Shown here: positions 19,501-26,880 of the stretch, one piece after another
How the letters are laid out: every line of letters starts with the position of its first letter
Numbering within the stretch: position 1 is the first letter of the stretch
NCBI GenBank assembly: GCA_002729315.1
Contig: PBTW01000088.1
Location: 1-37,399 of the forward strand
Origin: Gammaproteobacteria bacterium
Lineage (GTDB): Bacteria; Pseudomonadota; Gammaproteobacteria; Pseudomonadales; Pseudohongiellaceae
Direction: 5' to 3'
DNA length: 37,399 nucleotides
Program-made: the position numbers and the translations under genes
The notes under the pieces: model-generated
What the model was told of the DNA's origin: nothing
The model's database searches: none
The model's input: only the letters and a program-made list of their open reading frames with translations

Positions 19501-19714
19501 AGACCTGATCGGGGCGGAAATCGAAGTAGGAGGCCCCATTACCTCACAGTGGGTGAGCCTGGCATCTGCCATCGTGTTCGGGCTTTCCTTTGCGACCGTG
19601 CTGACCCTTATTGTTACCCCGGCAATGCTGGCGCTTCCACAGAGGCTGCGTGACCTAGTCAAGCGCAAGCCCACAGGGGCTGCCACTCCGGCGCGCGCTC
19701 AGCTCGCTTCCTAA
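16532..19714 (+). CDS. RND efflux permease subunit (AcrB/HAE-1 superfamily)
   Basis: A 1060-residue proton-driven inner-membrane pump with the RND layout: helix 1 (about 13–31), a large periplasmic porter loop, helices 2–6, a cytoplasmic linker, helix 7, a second porter loop, and helices 8–12. In helix 4 the usual Asp-Asp proton-relay pair (AcrB D407/D408) reads LIDGAIVMVDYADRK: Asp398 is kept and the second Asp is Gly399. This form is found in a marine/environmental subgroup of RND permeases with DGAIVxVEYADR. Helix 10 has ALAGIIVNNNIVLIDTFN, the counterpart of the conserved Lys/Asn region. No TolC-like gene follows. Substrate unknown. Confidence 0.94.
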   Translation: MNYLETAVSRSRTTLSVFVAVMLTGFASYLSIPVELNPDVDVPIIVTTILHEGISPEDAERLLSKPAELELKTLDGITQINSFSSENAATVITEFDIDFESSTALADVREAINRAKARFPQNTEEPLITEVSAAELPIVQIAIGGEGVPERTLLRIAEELQREIEILPQILEATMVGNREELLEAVIDPAKLETYGIPNSAIIQTVTSNNRLIPAGQVDTGQGSFSVKVPGLIENADDLFDLPLASSADGVLTVSDIADVRRTFKDATRYAYANGSSSISLNVMKRNGANLVEAMAEVDQVVTDIRPSLPPAVSVSYINNTAPLVIEQNMGLQGNMATAMVLVLIVVIASVGIRSGFLVTLSVPFSFFFAFIVISLLGFTYNFMVIFGLLLGLGMLIDGAIVMVDYADRKMAEGKDSLAAYRLAVNRMFWPILASTATTLAAFLPIMFWPGVAGQFMSYLPITVFAVLIGSLFYALLFAPTIGALIGRSGAIGRGDASALRNLESGKTENIHGVTAVYARILDLAVRMPVAVFVLSILMLITIVTAYGRYGKGVEFFTGVEPSQTQIQVFARGNFSPAEVRDLMLDVERRIRRVGHIKGIVTQSGAGSQMGGDQQTAPDLIGSIFVEMTDRRVRPGIDGFEVENRYREAISNMPGVRAEVVTVENGPPVGKEIQIELSGDDLDLLFAEATRIRNFMETELGEQLIDIDDTAPIPGIEWEFVVDRAQAAMLGANMAEIGTAIQLMTNGIFMGDYRPDDSEEEVDIRVRYPSQYRGLDQMESIRISTVNGPVPISSFVSRVAKPKVSSIQRVDGARVVYVRANPASGVVADNKLQEISAWLAENPPVDGVYYEFRGANEEQEQSAAFLVQAFSLAMALMAILLVTQFNSYYQALLILSSVLLSTAGVLLGLLTTGQTFSVILTGIGIVALAGIIVNNNIVLIDTFNVLRQEHPDWALRKIIVQTGIQRLRPVFLTTFTTGFGLLPLAMGVSVDLIGAEIEVGGPITSQWVSLASAIVFGLSFATVLTLIVTPAMLALPQRLRDLVKRKPTGAATPARAQLAS

Positions 19715-19818
19715 GCATAACCACAGCGTTTCACCCGAATCGAGCGTCCCCAGATAGGGTAGCGCGTCGATGACATTCATGCCAGAATCTTTACATCAGT
19801 CGCCGAGACTACAGATCC

Positions 19819-20943
19819 ATGAGCCTTCTATTCGGCTTTTTTTTCGCTAGCATTCTCTTCTCTTTTCTTTGCTCTATTCTGGAGGCAGTACTGCTGAGCA
19901 TCACTCCAGCCTACGTGAGCATCCAGGAGCAGACAGGCTCTCATATTGCCGCTGATCTGGTGCGCTTTAAAGACGACATTGATCGTCCGCTGGCAGCCAT
20001 TCTCACCCTCAACACCATTGCACATACGGTCGGAGCTATTGGCGTAGGCTCACAGGCCGCGCTCATCTTTGGTGAATCCATGCTCGAAATTGCGGGTGTG
20101 CCCCTCATCAGTCTCGAAGCCCTGATAGCGGGACTGATGACTCTGGCGATACTAATCTTTTCAGAGGTCGTTCCAAAAACCATAGGTGCGAATAAGTGGG
20201 AAGCTCTGACACCGTTCACCATCGCATCGCTGAAAATTATGCTAGTCGTTCTGGCACCGCTGGTTTGGACAAGTCAGTACATTACCCGCCATTTGAAAAA
20301 AGATAAGGACAAACCGGTCCTCAGTCGCACCGATTTTCTTGCCATGGCAAAACTGGGAACAGAGAGCGGCGTGCTCGAAGAAAGCGAGCAGACGATCATT
20401 CACAACCTGCTTCGCTTCTCCAAAGTTTTGGTCAAAGATGTTATGACACCCCGGATCGTAGTCAACACCGCCAGTGAAGGCATCACTGTACGAGAATTTC
20501 AGAACGTCAACACAAATCTGCCCCATTCGCGCATACCGGTCTACCGTGAAAAAAATGACAATATCACCGGCTACGTCTTACGTGATGACATACTATTGAA
20601 CCTAGCCGAAACGCAGGATAATAAACTGCTAAAGGCCCTGCGCCGCGATATCGTCGTTGTCCATCGGACTGTCCCGATACCCGACCTACTGGATACTTTT
20701 CTCATCAAAAAAGAACACATGGCTCTGGTGGTAGACGAATTCGGAGGCATGGAGGGTATTGTCACTATGGAAGACATCATAGAAACACTGCTTGGTCTTG
20801 AGATTGTTGACGAATCAGACAACGAGACTGACATGCAAGCGCTCGCCAGAAGCAACTGGGAGCGACGAGCCAAGCGACTGGGCATCATTCCCAAAACCGG
20901 AGAGCCCGGAACATCAGAAGACAATAAAAGCGCTGACTACTGA
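19819..20943 (+). CDS. CNNM/CorC-type transmembrane protein with CBS domains
   Basis: A 374-residue protein: a DUF21/CNNM membrane domain (about residues 1–160, three to four helices, with EVVPKTIGANKWE at its end) and two CBS motifs (about 195–325; VKDVMTPRIVV, HSRIPVYREKNDNITGYVLRDD and MALVVDEFGGMEGIVTMEDIIE). The ACR/CorC_HlyC C-terminal domain usually found after the CBS pair is absent; a charged 50-residue tail takes its place, so this is a short version. Family members are implicated in Mg2+ or Co2+ efflux or homeostasis; older annotations call them hemolysins, without good reason. It follows the RND genes by 104 bases but has no obvious functional tie to them. Confidence 0.9.
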   Translation: MSLLFGFFFASILFSFLCSILEAVLLSITPAYVSIQEQTGSHIAADLVRFKDDIDRPLAAILTLNTIAHTVGAIGVGSQAALIFGESMLEIAGVPLISLEALIAGLMTLAILIFSEVVPKTIGANKWEALTPFTIASLKIMLVVLAPLVWTSQYITRHLKKDKDKPVLSRTDFLAMAKLGTESGVLEESEQTIIHNLLRFSKVLVKDVMTPRIVVNTASEGITVREFQNVNTNLPHSRIPVYREKNDNITGYVLRDDILLNLAETQDNKLLKALRRDIVVVHRTVPIPDLLDTFLIKKEHMALVVDEFGGMEGIVTMEDIIETLLGLEIVDESDNETDMQALARSNWERRAKRLGIIPKTGEPGTSEDNKSADY

Positions 20944-20980
20944 CCCGAAAGCAACCTGCCCGCCCCGCAATCTCGGCCGT

Positions 20981-21736
20981 CTAATCGACAGACGCAACCA
21001 AACCATATTCTGCAGCCCGCTGATTATGGCGAGCATGCTCGATATAACGTTCTGACATCAGGTAGAGGTAGGTCTCGGTCAGCTGGATCGATTCGCGAAG
21101 GAAGGCAAATTTCGGGTCCGTTTCCGGCAGGGTATTCTCTGCGACCTCGAGCCGCGCTAGGAAAATTTTGCGCGCCTGCTGGAGATGCTGTTTTCGCTTA
21201 CCGTCGACATTCGAGTTGAAAGAATTGACATGCCAAGACGAGACTTTTTGCAAGCCAAATTCCAGCCTCTCATCATCTGTGGCGTAGAGCCGCCGATACA
21301 AATGCTCTAGGAGGTGATATTTGTTGTTCACTGCCGCCCAGTTCTCCAGGACCACTTCACTGCTGATCATGCACTCCACAATCGGTATGAGCGATTGGTG
21401 ATATAGGCCCTTTGAAACTCTTGCGATCTGCCAGACCTGTTCGAAGAGCTCGGAAGCAGAATTATGGTCACCCTCCTCCTGAAACCGTAAAGCGCGCGTC
21501 ATGATGGCCTGCGTATCAGTCTCGAGGTAAGAGGTGATCGGGATGTCCCTGACAGGAAGCGCTTCCTGAGAGAGGCTGACTGGCAGGCCGTACTCAGATC
21601 GGGCAGCCCTCATAGCTGGCTCTGCAGCTTCAGTATCTGAGATGACAATCGTAAGTAGCCCGCTAAGCACAAGCGCAGTTAAGGCTGGCGCCAGGGCGCG
21701 ATTTCTAGATGCGCTTCGATTAAATGTCGGAGTCAT
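20981..21736 (-). CDS. Exported helical-repeat protein of unknown function
   Basis: A 251-residue protein not recognised by family. A basic start (residues 5–13), hydrophobic 15–33 and AEA near 37–39 suggest a signal peptide. The mature part is nearly all helical: residues about 78–105 resemble one TPR unit (ALRFQEEGDHNSASELFEQVW), and several further amphipathic helix pairs follow (about 110–150 and 190–235). It lies just beyond the terminator of the large MoxR/VWA operon on the same strand, with its own candidate promoter, so it is a separate unit. It could bind a periplasmic partner, but nothing identifies which. The stop is 37 bases from the end of the convergent CNNM gene. Confidence 0.72.
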   Translation of the reverse strand: MTPTFNRSASRNRALAPALTALVLSGLLTIVISDTEAAEPAMRAARSEYGLPVSLSQEALPVRDIPITSYLETDTQAIMTRALRFQEEGDHNSASELFEQVWQIARVSKGLYHQSLIPIVECMISSEVVLENWAAVNNKYHLLEHLYRRLYATDDERLEFGLQKVSSWHVNSFNSNVDGKRKQHLQQARKIFLARLEVAENTLPETDPKFAFLRESIQLTETYLYLMSERYIEHARHNQRAAEYGLVASVD

Positions 21737-21759
21737 AACGATGTGCCTTTTATGTGTAC

Positions 21760-21788
21760 ACTATCGCCCATAACCTACTATTTTACAA
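21760..21788 (-). promoter_or_regulatory. Candidate sigma70 promoter for the exported helical protein
   Basis: On the minus strand TTGTAA (21783–21788) and GATAGT (21760–21765) are separated by 17 bases, each 4 of 6 matches to consensus, in an AT-rich leader. The -10 overlaps a palindrome GTGTACAC (21754–21761). The start codon is 18 bases further on. Confidence 0.35.
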
Positions 21789-21908
21789 AGAGTTTTTAAA
21801 AATAGTTTCATTTATATGACATTAGCGTGACACAAAGAAAAAATAAAGGCAGTAGATTCAATGACTTAAATGTGCCCATATATGTCAATAAGGTATCAGA
21901 ATTGTCAT

Positions 21909-21930
21909 ATTAAACAGCCCGTCCGGGCTG
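21909..21930 (-). terminator. Intrinsic terminator at the end of the MoxR/VWA operon
   Basis: A 7-bp GC-rich stem CAGCCCG (21915–21921) with CGGGCTG (21924–21930) and a 2-base nominal loop, followed on the minus strand by TTTAAT. It lies about 105 bases after the stop of the BatA-like gene. The U-tract is short, so efficiency is uncertain. Confidence 0.6.
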
Positions 21931-22034
21931 GCATACCAAGCTTCTGACACAGAAAAAAGGAGTCCGTTCCGCCCGCTCTGCAGATAACGGGGCCTTTGGT
22001 GAGGTAGATTGGGGAATCGCAGGTGTTCGAGGAT

Positions 22035-24056
22035 TCAGCGATAGGTTCGGTTGGCAACCAGCACTTCTACCAGCAGCAGTACCATCACCAGCGACAAAAT
22101 CCACCACCACAATCGCTGCGGATTCTCTAATTCCTCAATCAACTGGGCGGTCTGAGCATCTCTGGACTGCAACGGACTGGTATCAGGGTTCACGATCGCA
22201 TCATAAAGTGTCGATGTCGCTACTCGTGTGAAGTTGCTTTCCTCAGGCAGAATGTTGACTGCATAGCGGGTTGAGCCGGCACCCGACGTTGCGGTAAAAA
22301 GGCCAGGCGACGTCGCACGCTGCAAGTTGCTGGATTCAAGACTGACAGAGCGCCCGTCCGCATCCATAACCGAAACTTCGGTATCCAGCACAAACTGCTC
22401 CAGACTGATGCTATCGCCGATCTCGTAGGCGCTCTGGCCTACCTCTGAGCGAACCAGATGGCGGAGAGTTTCGTGTACAAAAGGCAAAAATAGCCCCTGC
22501 AGCGCTAAATTATTCCACTCGAGATCGAGGCTGGAGGCAAACAGCAAGACCTTGCCCTCCCCAACGTCCCTCTCTACCAGCGCCGCTTCCGCGTTATCGA
22601 ACCGCATCAGCACATTGGCATCCTCAGAGGGCGTTAAGCGCCAGTGCCCCTTAAAGCGTGCCGGCCAGTCGCTACCTAGAGAGCGCATAATGGGATGGCG
22701 GCGATCATAGTCTGCGATAACCAGGTAGTCGTCGCGGCCCAGCAAAACCATCTGCTCCAGCCTCGCCGGGCTGATTTCTCCCAACCGCTGGTTGAGCGCC
22801 TTTTCATCGACTCTGTCACCCGGCGCAATCAACAGGCTGCCACCGTTACCGACATATTCAGTCAATGCTGCAGCTTGTAAATTAGACAGTTCGCCGACGT
22901 TAAGCAACGCCACCACATCACTTTGACGCATCGCTGCCGCACTGAGCTCAGCAGAGTCAATAGTCTTAAGGGAGAAAGGAGAAGAATCAGTACTGCTCAC
23001 TGCCAAACCAAACCAATGACCCTCATCGTCAAACCAATTATCCGAAGCCTCGCCGTTGACCAGCAAAACGTTAATCTTGGGCAGAACATCAACCGTAAAA
23101 TAATAGGAATTGTCGTCTGAAAATTCATCGCCAGCGACCCGGATTTCACCAACGTAGTCACCCTCAGTGTCAAAATCTACGGCAAAAGTCACCACCTGTT
23201 CAGAGCGGTTAGCAAGGTCTACGGATCTGCGGTCCACCATTTGCCCGTTCAGCCTCAGGCTGACTTCTCCGCTTTCAAGGTACTGCATCCCGGTGGAGCG
23301 GACTCTGGCCAAAATTTGCTGTTGAGCGGAATCCTCAAGCAGCTGCTCGGGAGATCTTACATCGGTCAGTACCAGATTTTCACTGTCTGAGGAACCGACA
23401 TCAATTAGATACAGAGCGACTCCGGGAGCCAGTTTCCACGACTCATCGGCACCCTGCATCCCGACTTCTTGAAAGTCAGAAATTAGATATATTGCCCGGT
23501 TCTCATAGCGTGAATCCTGCAGCATCTGATCTGCCCGCCGCAGATTTGGATAATAGCGCGTGCGGCCAAACCCGGGTTCGTCAATGCCTTCGATTAGCTC
23601 TCTTATCTGGTCAACCGCAGTCTCAAGCTCCCGGACCACGTCCGCTGCGCTCGAAAAAGCGATCAGGCCAACCTCATCGCCCCCTGTCAATTGATCCACA
23701 ATCGCCAAAGCCTCAGCTTTCGCCTGATCAAAGTTTTCCTGAAAGCGCATACTCATCGACAGATCCAGTAGGATCACTGCCGACTGAGGGTCTGCATCAA
23801 GCAATCGCGCCACAGACTGATTGAACAGAGGCCGGGCAAACGCGAGCACCAGCAAGACGATGACTGCGGCGCGCAGCAGAAGCAAGGCTATCTGCTGGAG
23901 ATGCTGGAACAGCACCAGCTTTTTTGAGGTTTTTTTTAAGAACCGGATAGTGCTGAACATGACTTTGGGCGGCTTTTCCCGACGGATAAGATGTATCGCG
24001 ACAGGAATCAGGGCTGCCAGCAAGCCAATTAAAAAAACTGGAGTAAGAAATACCAT
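22035..24056 (-). CDS. BatA-like membrane protein with VWA domain
   Basis: A 673-residue protein and the last gene of the operon. Residues 1–80 are the BatA/aerotolerance N-terminal region: two membrane helices flanking the IHLIRREKPPKVMFSTIRFLK block. A VWA domain follows (about 92–270) with the MIDAS motif DLSMS at 98–102. The middle holds a beta-rich region and a GATase-like fold (about 330–530; LLVNGEAS, GGSLLIAPGDRV). The C-terminal helix WWWILSLVMVLLLVEVL anchors it. The ATG at 24056 is 15 bases after the DUF58 stop. In related loci such proteins work with MoxR ATPases and DUF58 proteins at the inner membrane. Substrate or partner unknown. Confidence 0.85.
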   Translation of the reverse strand: MVFLTPVFLIGLLAALIPVAIHLIRREKPPKVMFSTIRFLKKTSKKLVLFQHLQQIALLLLRAAVIVLLVLAFARPLFNQSVARLLDADPQSAVILLDLSMSMRFQENFDQAKAEALAIVDQLTGGDEVGLIAFSSAADVVRELETAVDQIRELIEGIDEPGFGRTRYYPNLRRADQMLQDSRYENRAIYLISDFQEVGMQGADESWKLAPGVALYLIDVGSSDSENLVLTDVRSPEQLLEDSAQQQILARVRSTGMQYLESGEVSLRLNGQMVDRRSVDLANRSEQVVTFAVDFDTEGDYVGEIRVAGDEFSDDNSYYFTVDVLPKINVLLVNGEASDNWFDDEGHWFGLAVSSTDSSPFSLKTIDSAELSAAAMRQSDVVALLNVGELSNLQAAALTEYVGNGGSLLIAPGDRVDEKALNQRLGEISPARLEQMVLLGRDDYLVIADYDRRHPIMRSLGSDWPARFKGHWRLTPSEDANVLMRFDNAEAALVERDVGEGKVLLFASSLDLEWNNLALQGLFLPFVHETLRHLVRSEVGQSAYEIGDSISLEQFVLDTEVSVMDADGRSVSLESSNLQRATSPGLFTATSGAGSTRYAVNILPEESNFTRVATSTLYDAIVNPDTSPLQSRDAQTAQLIEELENPQRLWWWILSLVMVLLLVEVLVANRTYR

Positions 24057-24071
24057 GCTCTGCGACTGACC

Positions 24072-24965
24072 CTAGAAACTTTTAGCGCGTTTTGACATAT
24101 AAGAAGACAGAGCCTCGTCTAACGGTTCTGCAGTATTCAGCAGACAGTAATCCACGCCACTGCTTTGACACTTCTTACGACAGTAAGCGAGAAATTCATT
24201 TAGGTGTTCCAGATACGCCTGCCGGATCGCGGCGGGCGAAGTGATGTAAGACTCATCGTTTTCCATATCAATAAATTCGGAGGCATCATTGAACGGGAAA
24301 CTCAGCTCCGCATCGTCCATCACCTGAAAGGTAATGATGTCGTTTCCCATACCCCGAAGATTTTGCAGGGTGTTAATCACCTTCTCTTCATCATCCAGCA
24401 TATCTGTAATCAGTATCACAATACTCTTTTTATGAAGTGAGGCCGCCAGATCAGCAAGGGGTTTGACTGTATTAGTTCTCTTGCCTGACTCCACCTGAGA
24501 GAGTGTCTTCAGAATCCGCAGCAGGTGCGGCTGTCTGGTTTTAGGAGGAATGTATTCTCTAACCTGATCATCAAACGTGATCAGACCAACGGCATCTCGC
24601 TGTTTCATGATGAAATAGGACAAGGCAGATGCTAGGGTTACGCCGTAGCTCAGCTTGCTCATTCCACCAGAGCTGTAGGCCATTGATGCGCTTGTGTCGA
24701 GTAGAATCACACAGCGAACATTGGTTTCGTCCTCGTATTGCTTAATATAAAACCTGTCACTCCTAGCATAGAGCTTCCAGTCTACGTGACGCAGATCGTC
24801 GCCACGCTGATAATGGCGATAATCGTTGAATTCGACGCTGAACCCCCGATTCGGGCTCTTGTGCAGCCCGGACAAAAAACCCTCAACGACGACCCGGGCG
24901 CGTAATTCGAGATTGTCGAGCCCCGACAGCACATTGGGATCAAGAAAGTTGATTGACTCTGCCAT
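24072..24965 (-). CDS. DUF58 protein with VWA fold
   Basis: A 297-residue cytoplasmic protein. The DUF58 signature is seen at about residues 43–68: FSVEFNDYRHYQRGDDLRHVDW, followed by KLYARSDRFYIKQYEDE. It runs into a VWA fold with DTSAS (MIDAS, about residue 90) and a downstream ITDMLDD metal-site loop. DUF58 proteins are the usual partners encoded next to MoxR AAA+ ATPases, and the moxR gene here ends 34 bases upstream. They are thought to present client proteins to the ATPase or be remodelled by it. No strong ribosome site precedes the ATG. No key residue is missing. Confidence 0.93.
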   Translation of the reverse strand: MAESINFLDPNVLSGLDNLELRARVVVEGFLSGLHKSPNRGFSVEFNDYRHYQRGDDLRHVDWKLYARSDRFYIKQYEDETNVRCVILLDTSASMAYSSGGMSKLSYGVTLASALSYFIMKQRDAVGLITFDDQVREYIPPKTRQPHLLRILKTLSQVESGKRTNTVKPLADLAASLHKKSIVILITDMLDDEEKVINTLQNLRGMGNDIITFQVMDDAELSFPFNDASEFIDMENDESYITSPAAIRQAYLEHLNEFLAYCRKKCQSSGVDYCLLNTAEPLDEALSSYMSKRAKSF

Positions 24966-24999
24966 ATTACTTACGCTGGGTTAACGTCTGCGAATTGAT

Positions 25000-26028
25000 T
25001 CAGATTTCTGACCTTGGTTCAGGGACTGCCTCCAGCAATCGCATGATCACCTCGTCTGTCGTTATCCGCTCTGCTTCGGCGTGGAAATTCAGCAACATAC
25101 GATGTCTGAAAACAGAGGGCGCTAGGGCCCTCACATCGCTGAACGAGACATTGTAACGACCCAGTAAGAGTGCCCGGACCTTTCCCGCTAAGATGAGATT
25201 CTGCGAGGCTCGAATGCCAGCTCCCCAACTGACCCAGTCCTTGATAAATTCTGGCGCAGACTCGCTTTGTGGCCGCGATGCGTGTACAAGACGCACTGCG
25301 TACTTAATGACTGCTTCAGCAGCAGGCACCTGACGGGCAATACGCTGAAAGTCAAGAATATCCTCACCGCTGAGAGGGTGGGAGAGCACCCGATCATGAT
25401 GTTGAGTCGTTTGGCTGACGACAGTCACTTCATCATCCTCGGACAGATAACCCAGCTCGATTTTGAACATGAACCGGTCAAGTTGAGCCTCAGGCAACGG
25501 GTAGGTGCCCTCAAGTTCAATGGGGTTTTGTGTCGCAAGCACAAAAAACGGCTTCGACATGGGGTGCGTCACCCCGGCCGCGGTAACTTGACGCTCCTCC
25601 ATGGCTTCAAGCAGCGCCGACTGAGTCTTGGGCGGCGTCCTGTTGATTTCGTCAGCCAGCAGAATATTGGTGAATATCGGCCCTTTTACAAACTTGAGCT
25701 GTCGGCCACCGTCGGACTCTTCCACAAGCTCTGAGCCCACGACATCAGCTGGCATGAGATCCGGGGTAAACTGAATACGACTGAAGTCGACCTGCAGAAT
25801 GTCAGCGACCGTTTTGATCAACAGTGTTTTAGCAAGACCCGGCACCCCTGTGACCAGCACATGGCCACCACCAAACAGGGCAGTAAGTAATTCATCAATG
25901 ATGTCATCCTGACCTACGATGACTTTTTTAATCTCGGCGACAATCTGATCGCGACCATCCTGCATGCGTCTAACGAGGGCAATATCATCCTGATTCTCGA
26001 TCTCCAGTGCTTGTTCTTGTTCCGCCAT
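25000..26028 (-). CDS. MoxR-family AAA+ ATPase
   Basis: A 342-residue AAA+ ATPase of the MoxR clade. Walker A is GVPGLAKT (61–68), Walker B is NILLADEINR (121–130), sensor 1 is FVLATQNP, and the arginine-finger/sensor 2 parts lie in the LPEAQLDRFMF and ALAPSVFRHR regions. MoxR ATPases act as chaperones that activate or assemble client complexes with VWA-domain partners (for example RavA–ViaA, CbbQ–CbbO). Start choice: a GTG at 26052 abuts the previous stop, but ATG 26028 has AAGGA 7 bases upstream, so the shorter form is preferred. It is central in the operon, between DUF4159 and DUF58. Confidence 0.95.
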   Translation of the reverse strand: MAEQEQALEIENQDDIALVRRMQDGRDQIVAEIKKVIVGQDDIIDELLTALFGGGHVLVTGVPGLAKTLLIKTVADILQVDFSRIQFTPDLMPADVVGSELVEESDGGRQLKFVKGPIFTNILLADEINRTPPKTQSALLEAMEERQVTAAGVTHPMSKPFFVLATQNPIELEGTYPLPEAQLDRFMFKIELGYLSEDDEVTVVSQTTQHHDRVLSHPLSGEDILDFQRIARQVPAAEAVIKYAVRLVHASRPQSESAPEFIKDWVSWGAGIRASQNLILAGKVRALLLGRYNVSFSDVRALAPSVFRHRMLLNFHAEAERITTDEVIMRLLEAVPEPRSEI

Positions 26029-26052
26029 GGTGTTGTCCTTAGTCTCTGCCAC

Positions 26053-26880
26053 TTAGTGGCTGAATGCGTAGATTAAAAAGTTAATGCCGATCTTGTAGGC
26101 TTCGTTGGTGGACTGGGTTGGATATCCCTCGTAGAAAGTGTGTTCCCAACCATCTCCAAGATCTGTGTTGTAATTCGCAACCATCATGGCCCTGCCGTCA
26201 TCATCTAGGACAGCATAAACCTCGGGTGGATAGCTGGGATCATCTAGATTCATAAAACCACCAAAATCCCAGGTCACCATCCTGCCCGGCACTTGAGCGA
26301 CTTCATCTATGTCAAAGAAAATATGGAAGATTTCATGGCTCGTATCCAGCTTAATAATTTCGCGGTCAGGAAATATTTTGCCCATTTCCATGAACATATC
26401 GTCAAGATGCGGCTCCCCCCAAAAATCATCAACCATCACAAAGCCGCCGCGGAACATGAATTCGCGTAAAGCCTCTATTTCTTCCTCAGAAAAATTCGGC
26501 CCGCTAAAGGATGAGCCTATGGGCACGCGTTTCCAGTTCATATACAAAAAAATGTGTTCGAAAAGACGCGGATCGGTTAACTGAATAAAGGTTCGATTGC
26601 GGGGATTGGTATCGACGTTGGTATAGCGCTGTACGCCGCGCAAAAAATTCTCATCGGAATCCGGATAGTCAGTATCCCACCAGCCACCGCGCCGCCGCCA
26701 GCCATAGCTAGCGGCCCCGCCCCCGTGGTTGGTATATTGACCCCGGAGCCAGGTAAATTCGGTGACTTCGGTGCCATAAATTGAAAGATCCTCGTTGTTG
26801 CCGGATAGCGGCATCACCTGAGCACCAAGCTCCAGCGAAACGATCAGACTAAACATACAGAGAAGGGCCACCTTTATCAC
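26053..26880 (-). CDS. DUF4159-domain exported protein
   Basis: A 275-residue protein. A signal peptide covers about residues 1–20 (hydrophobic 4–18, LGAQ). The rest matches DUF4159: FTWLRGQY near the start, the RTFIQLTDPRLFEHIFLYMNW block, LREFMFRGGFVMVDDFWGEP, and the final YPTQSTNEAYKIGINFLIYAFSH. The fold is thought to be related to class I GATase-like domains, but no catalytic triad is evident and function is unknown. The gene starts with GTG, which overlaps the preceding stop as GTGA, so translation is coupled to the TPR protein upstream. DUF4159 genes often accompany MoxR/DUF58/BatA genes, consistent with this operon. Confidence 0.9.
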   Translation of the reverse strand: MIKVALLCMFSLIVSLELGAQVMPLSGNNEDLSIYGTEVTEFTWLRGQYTNHGGGAASYGWRRRGGWWDTDYPDSDENFLRGVQRYTNVDTNPRNRTFIQLTDPRLFEHIFLYMNWKRVPIGSSFSGPNFSEEEIEALREFMFRGGFVMVDDFWGEPHLDDMFMEMGKIFPDREIIKLDTSHEIFHIFFDIDEVAQVPGRMVTWDFGGFMNLDDPSYPPEVYAVLDDDGRAMMVANYNTDLGDGWEHTFYEGYPTQSTNEAYKIGINFLIYAFSH

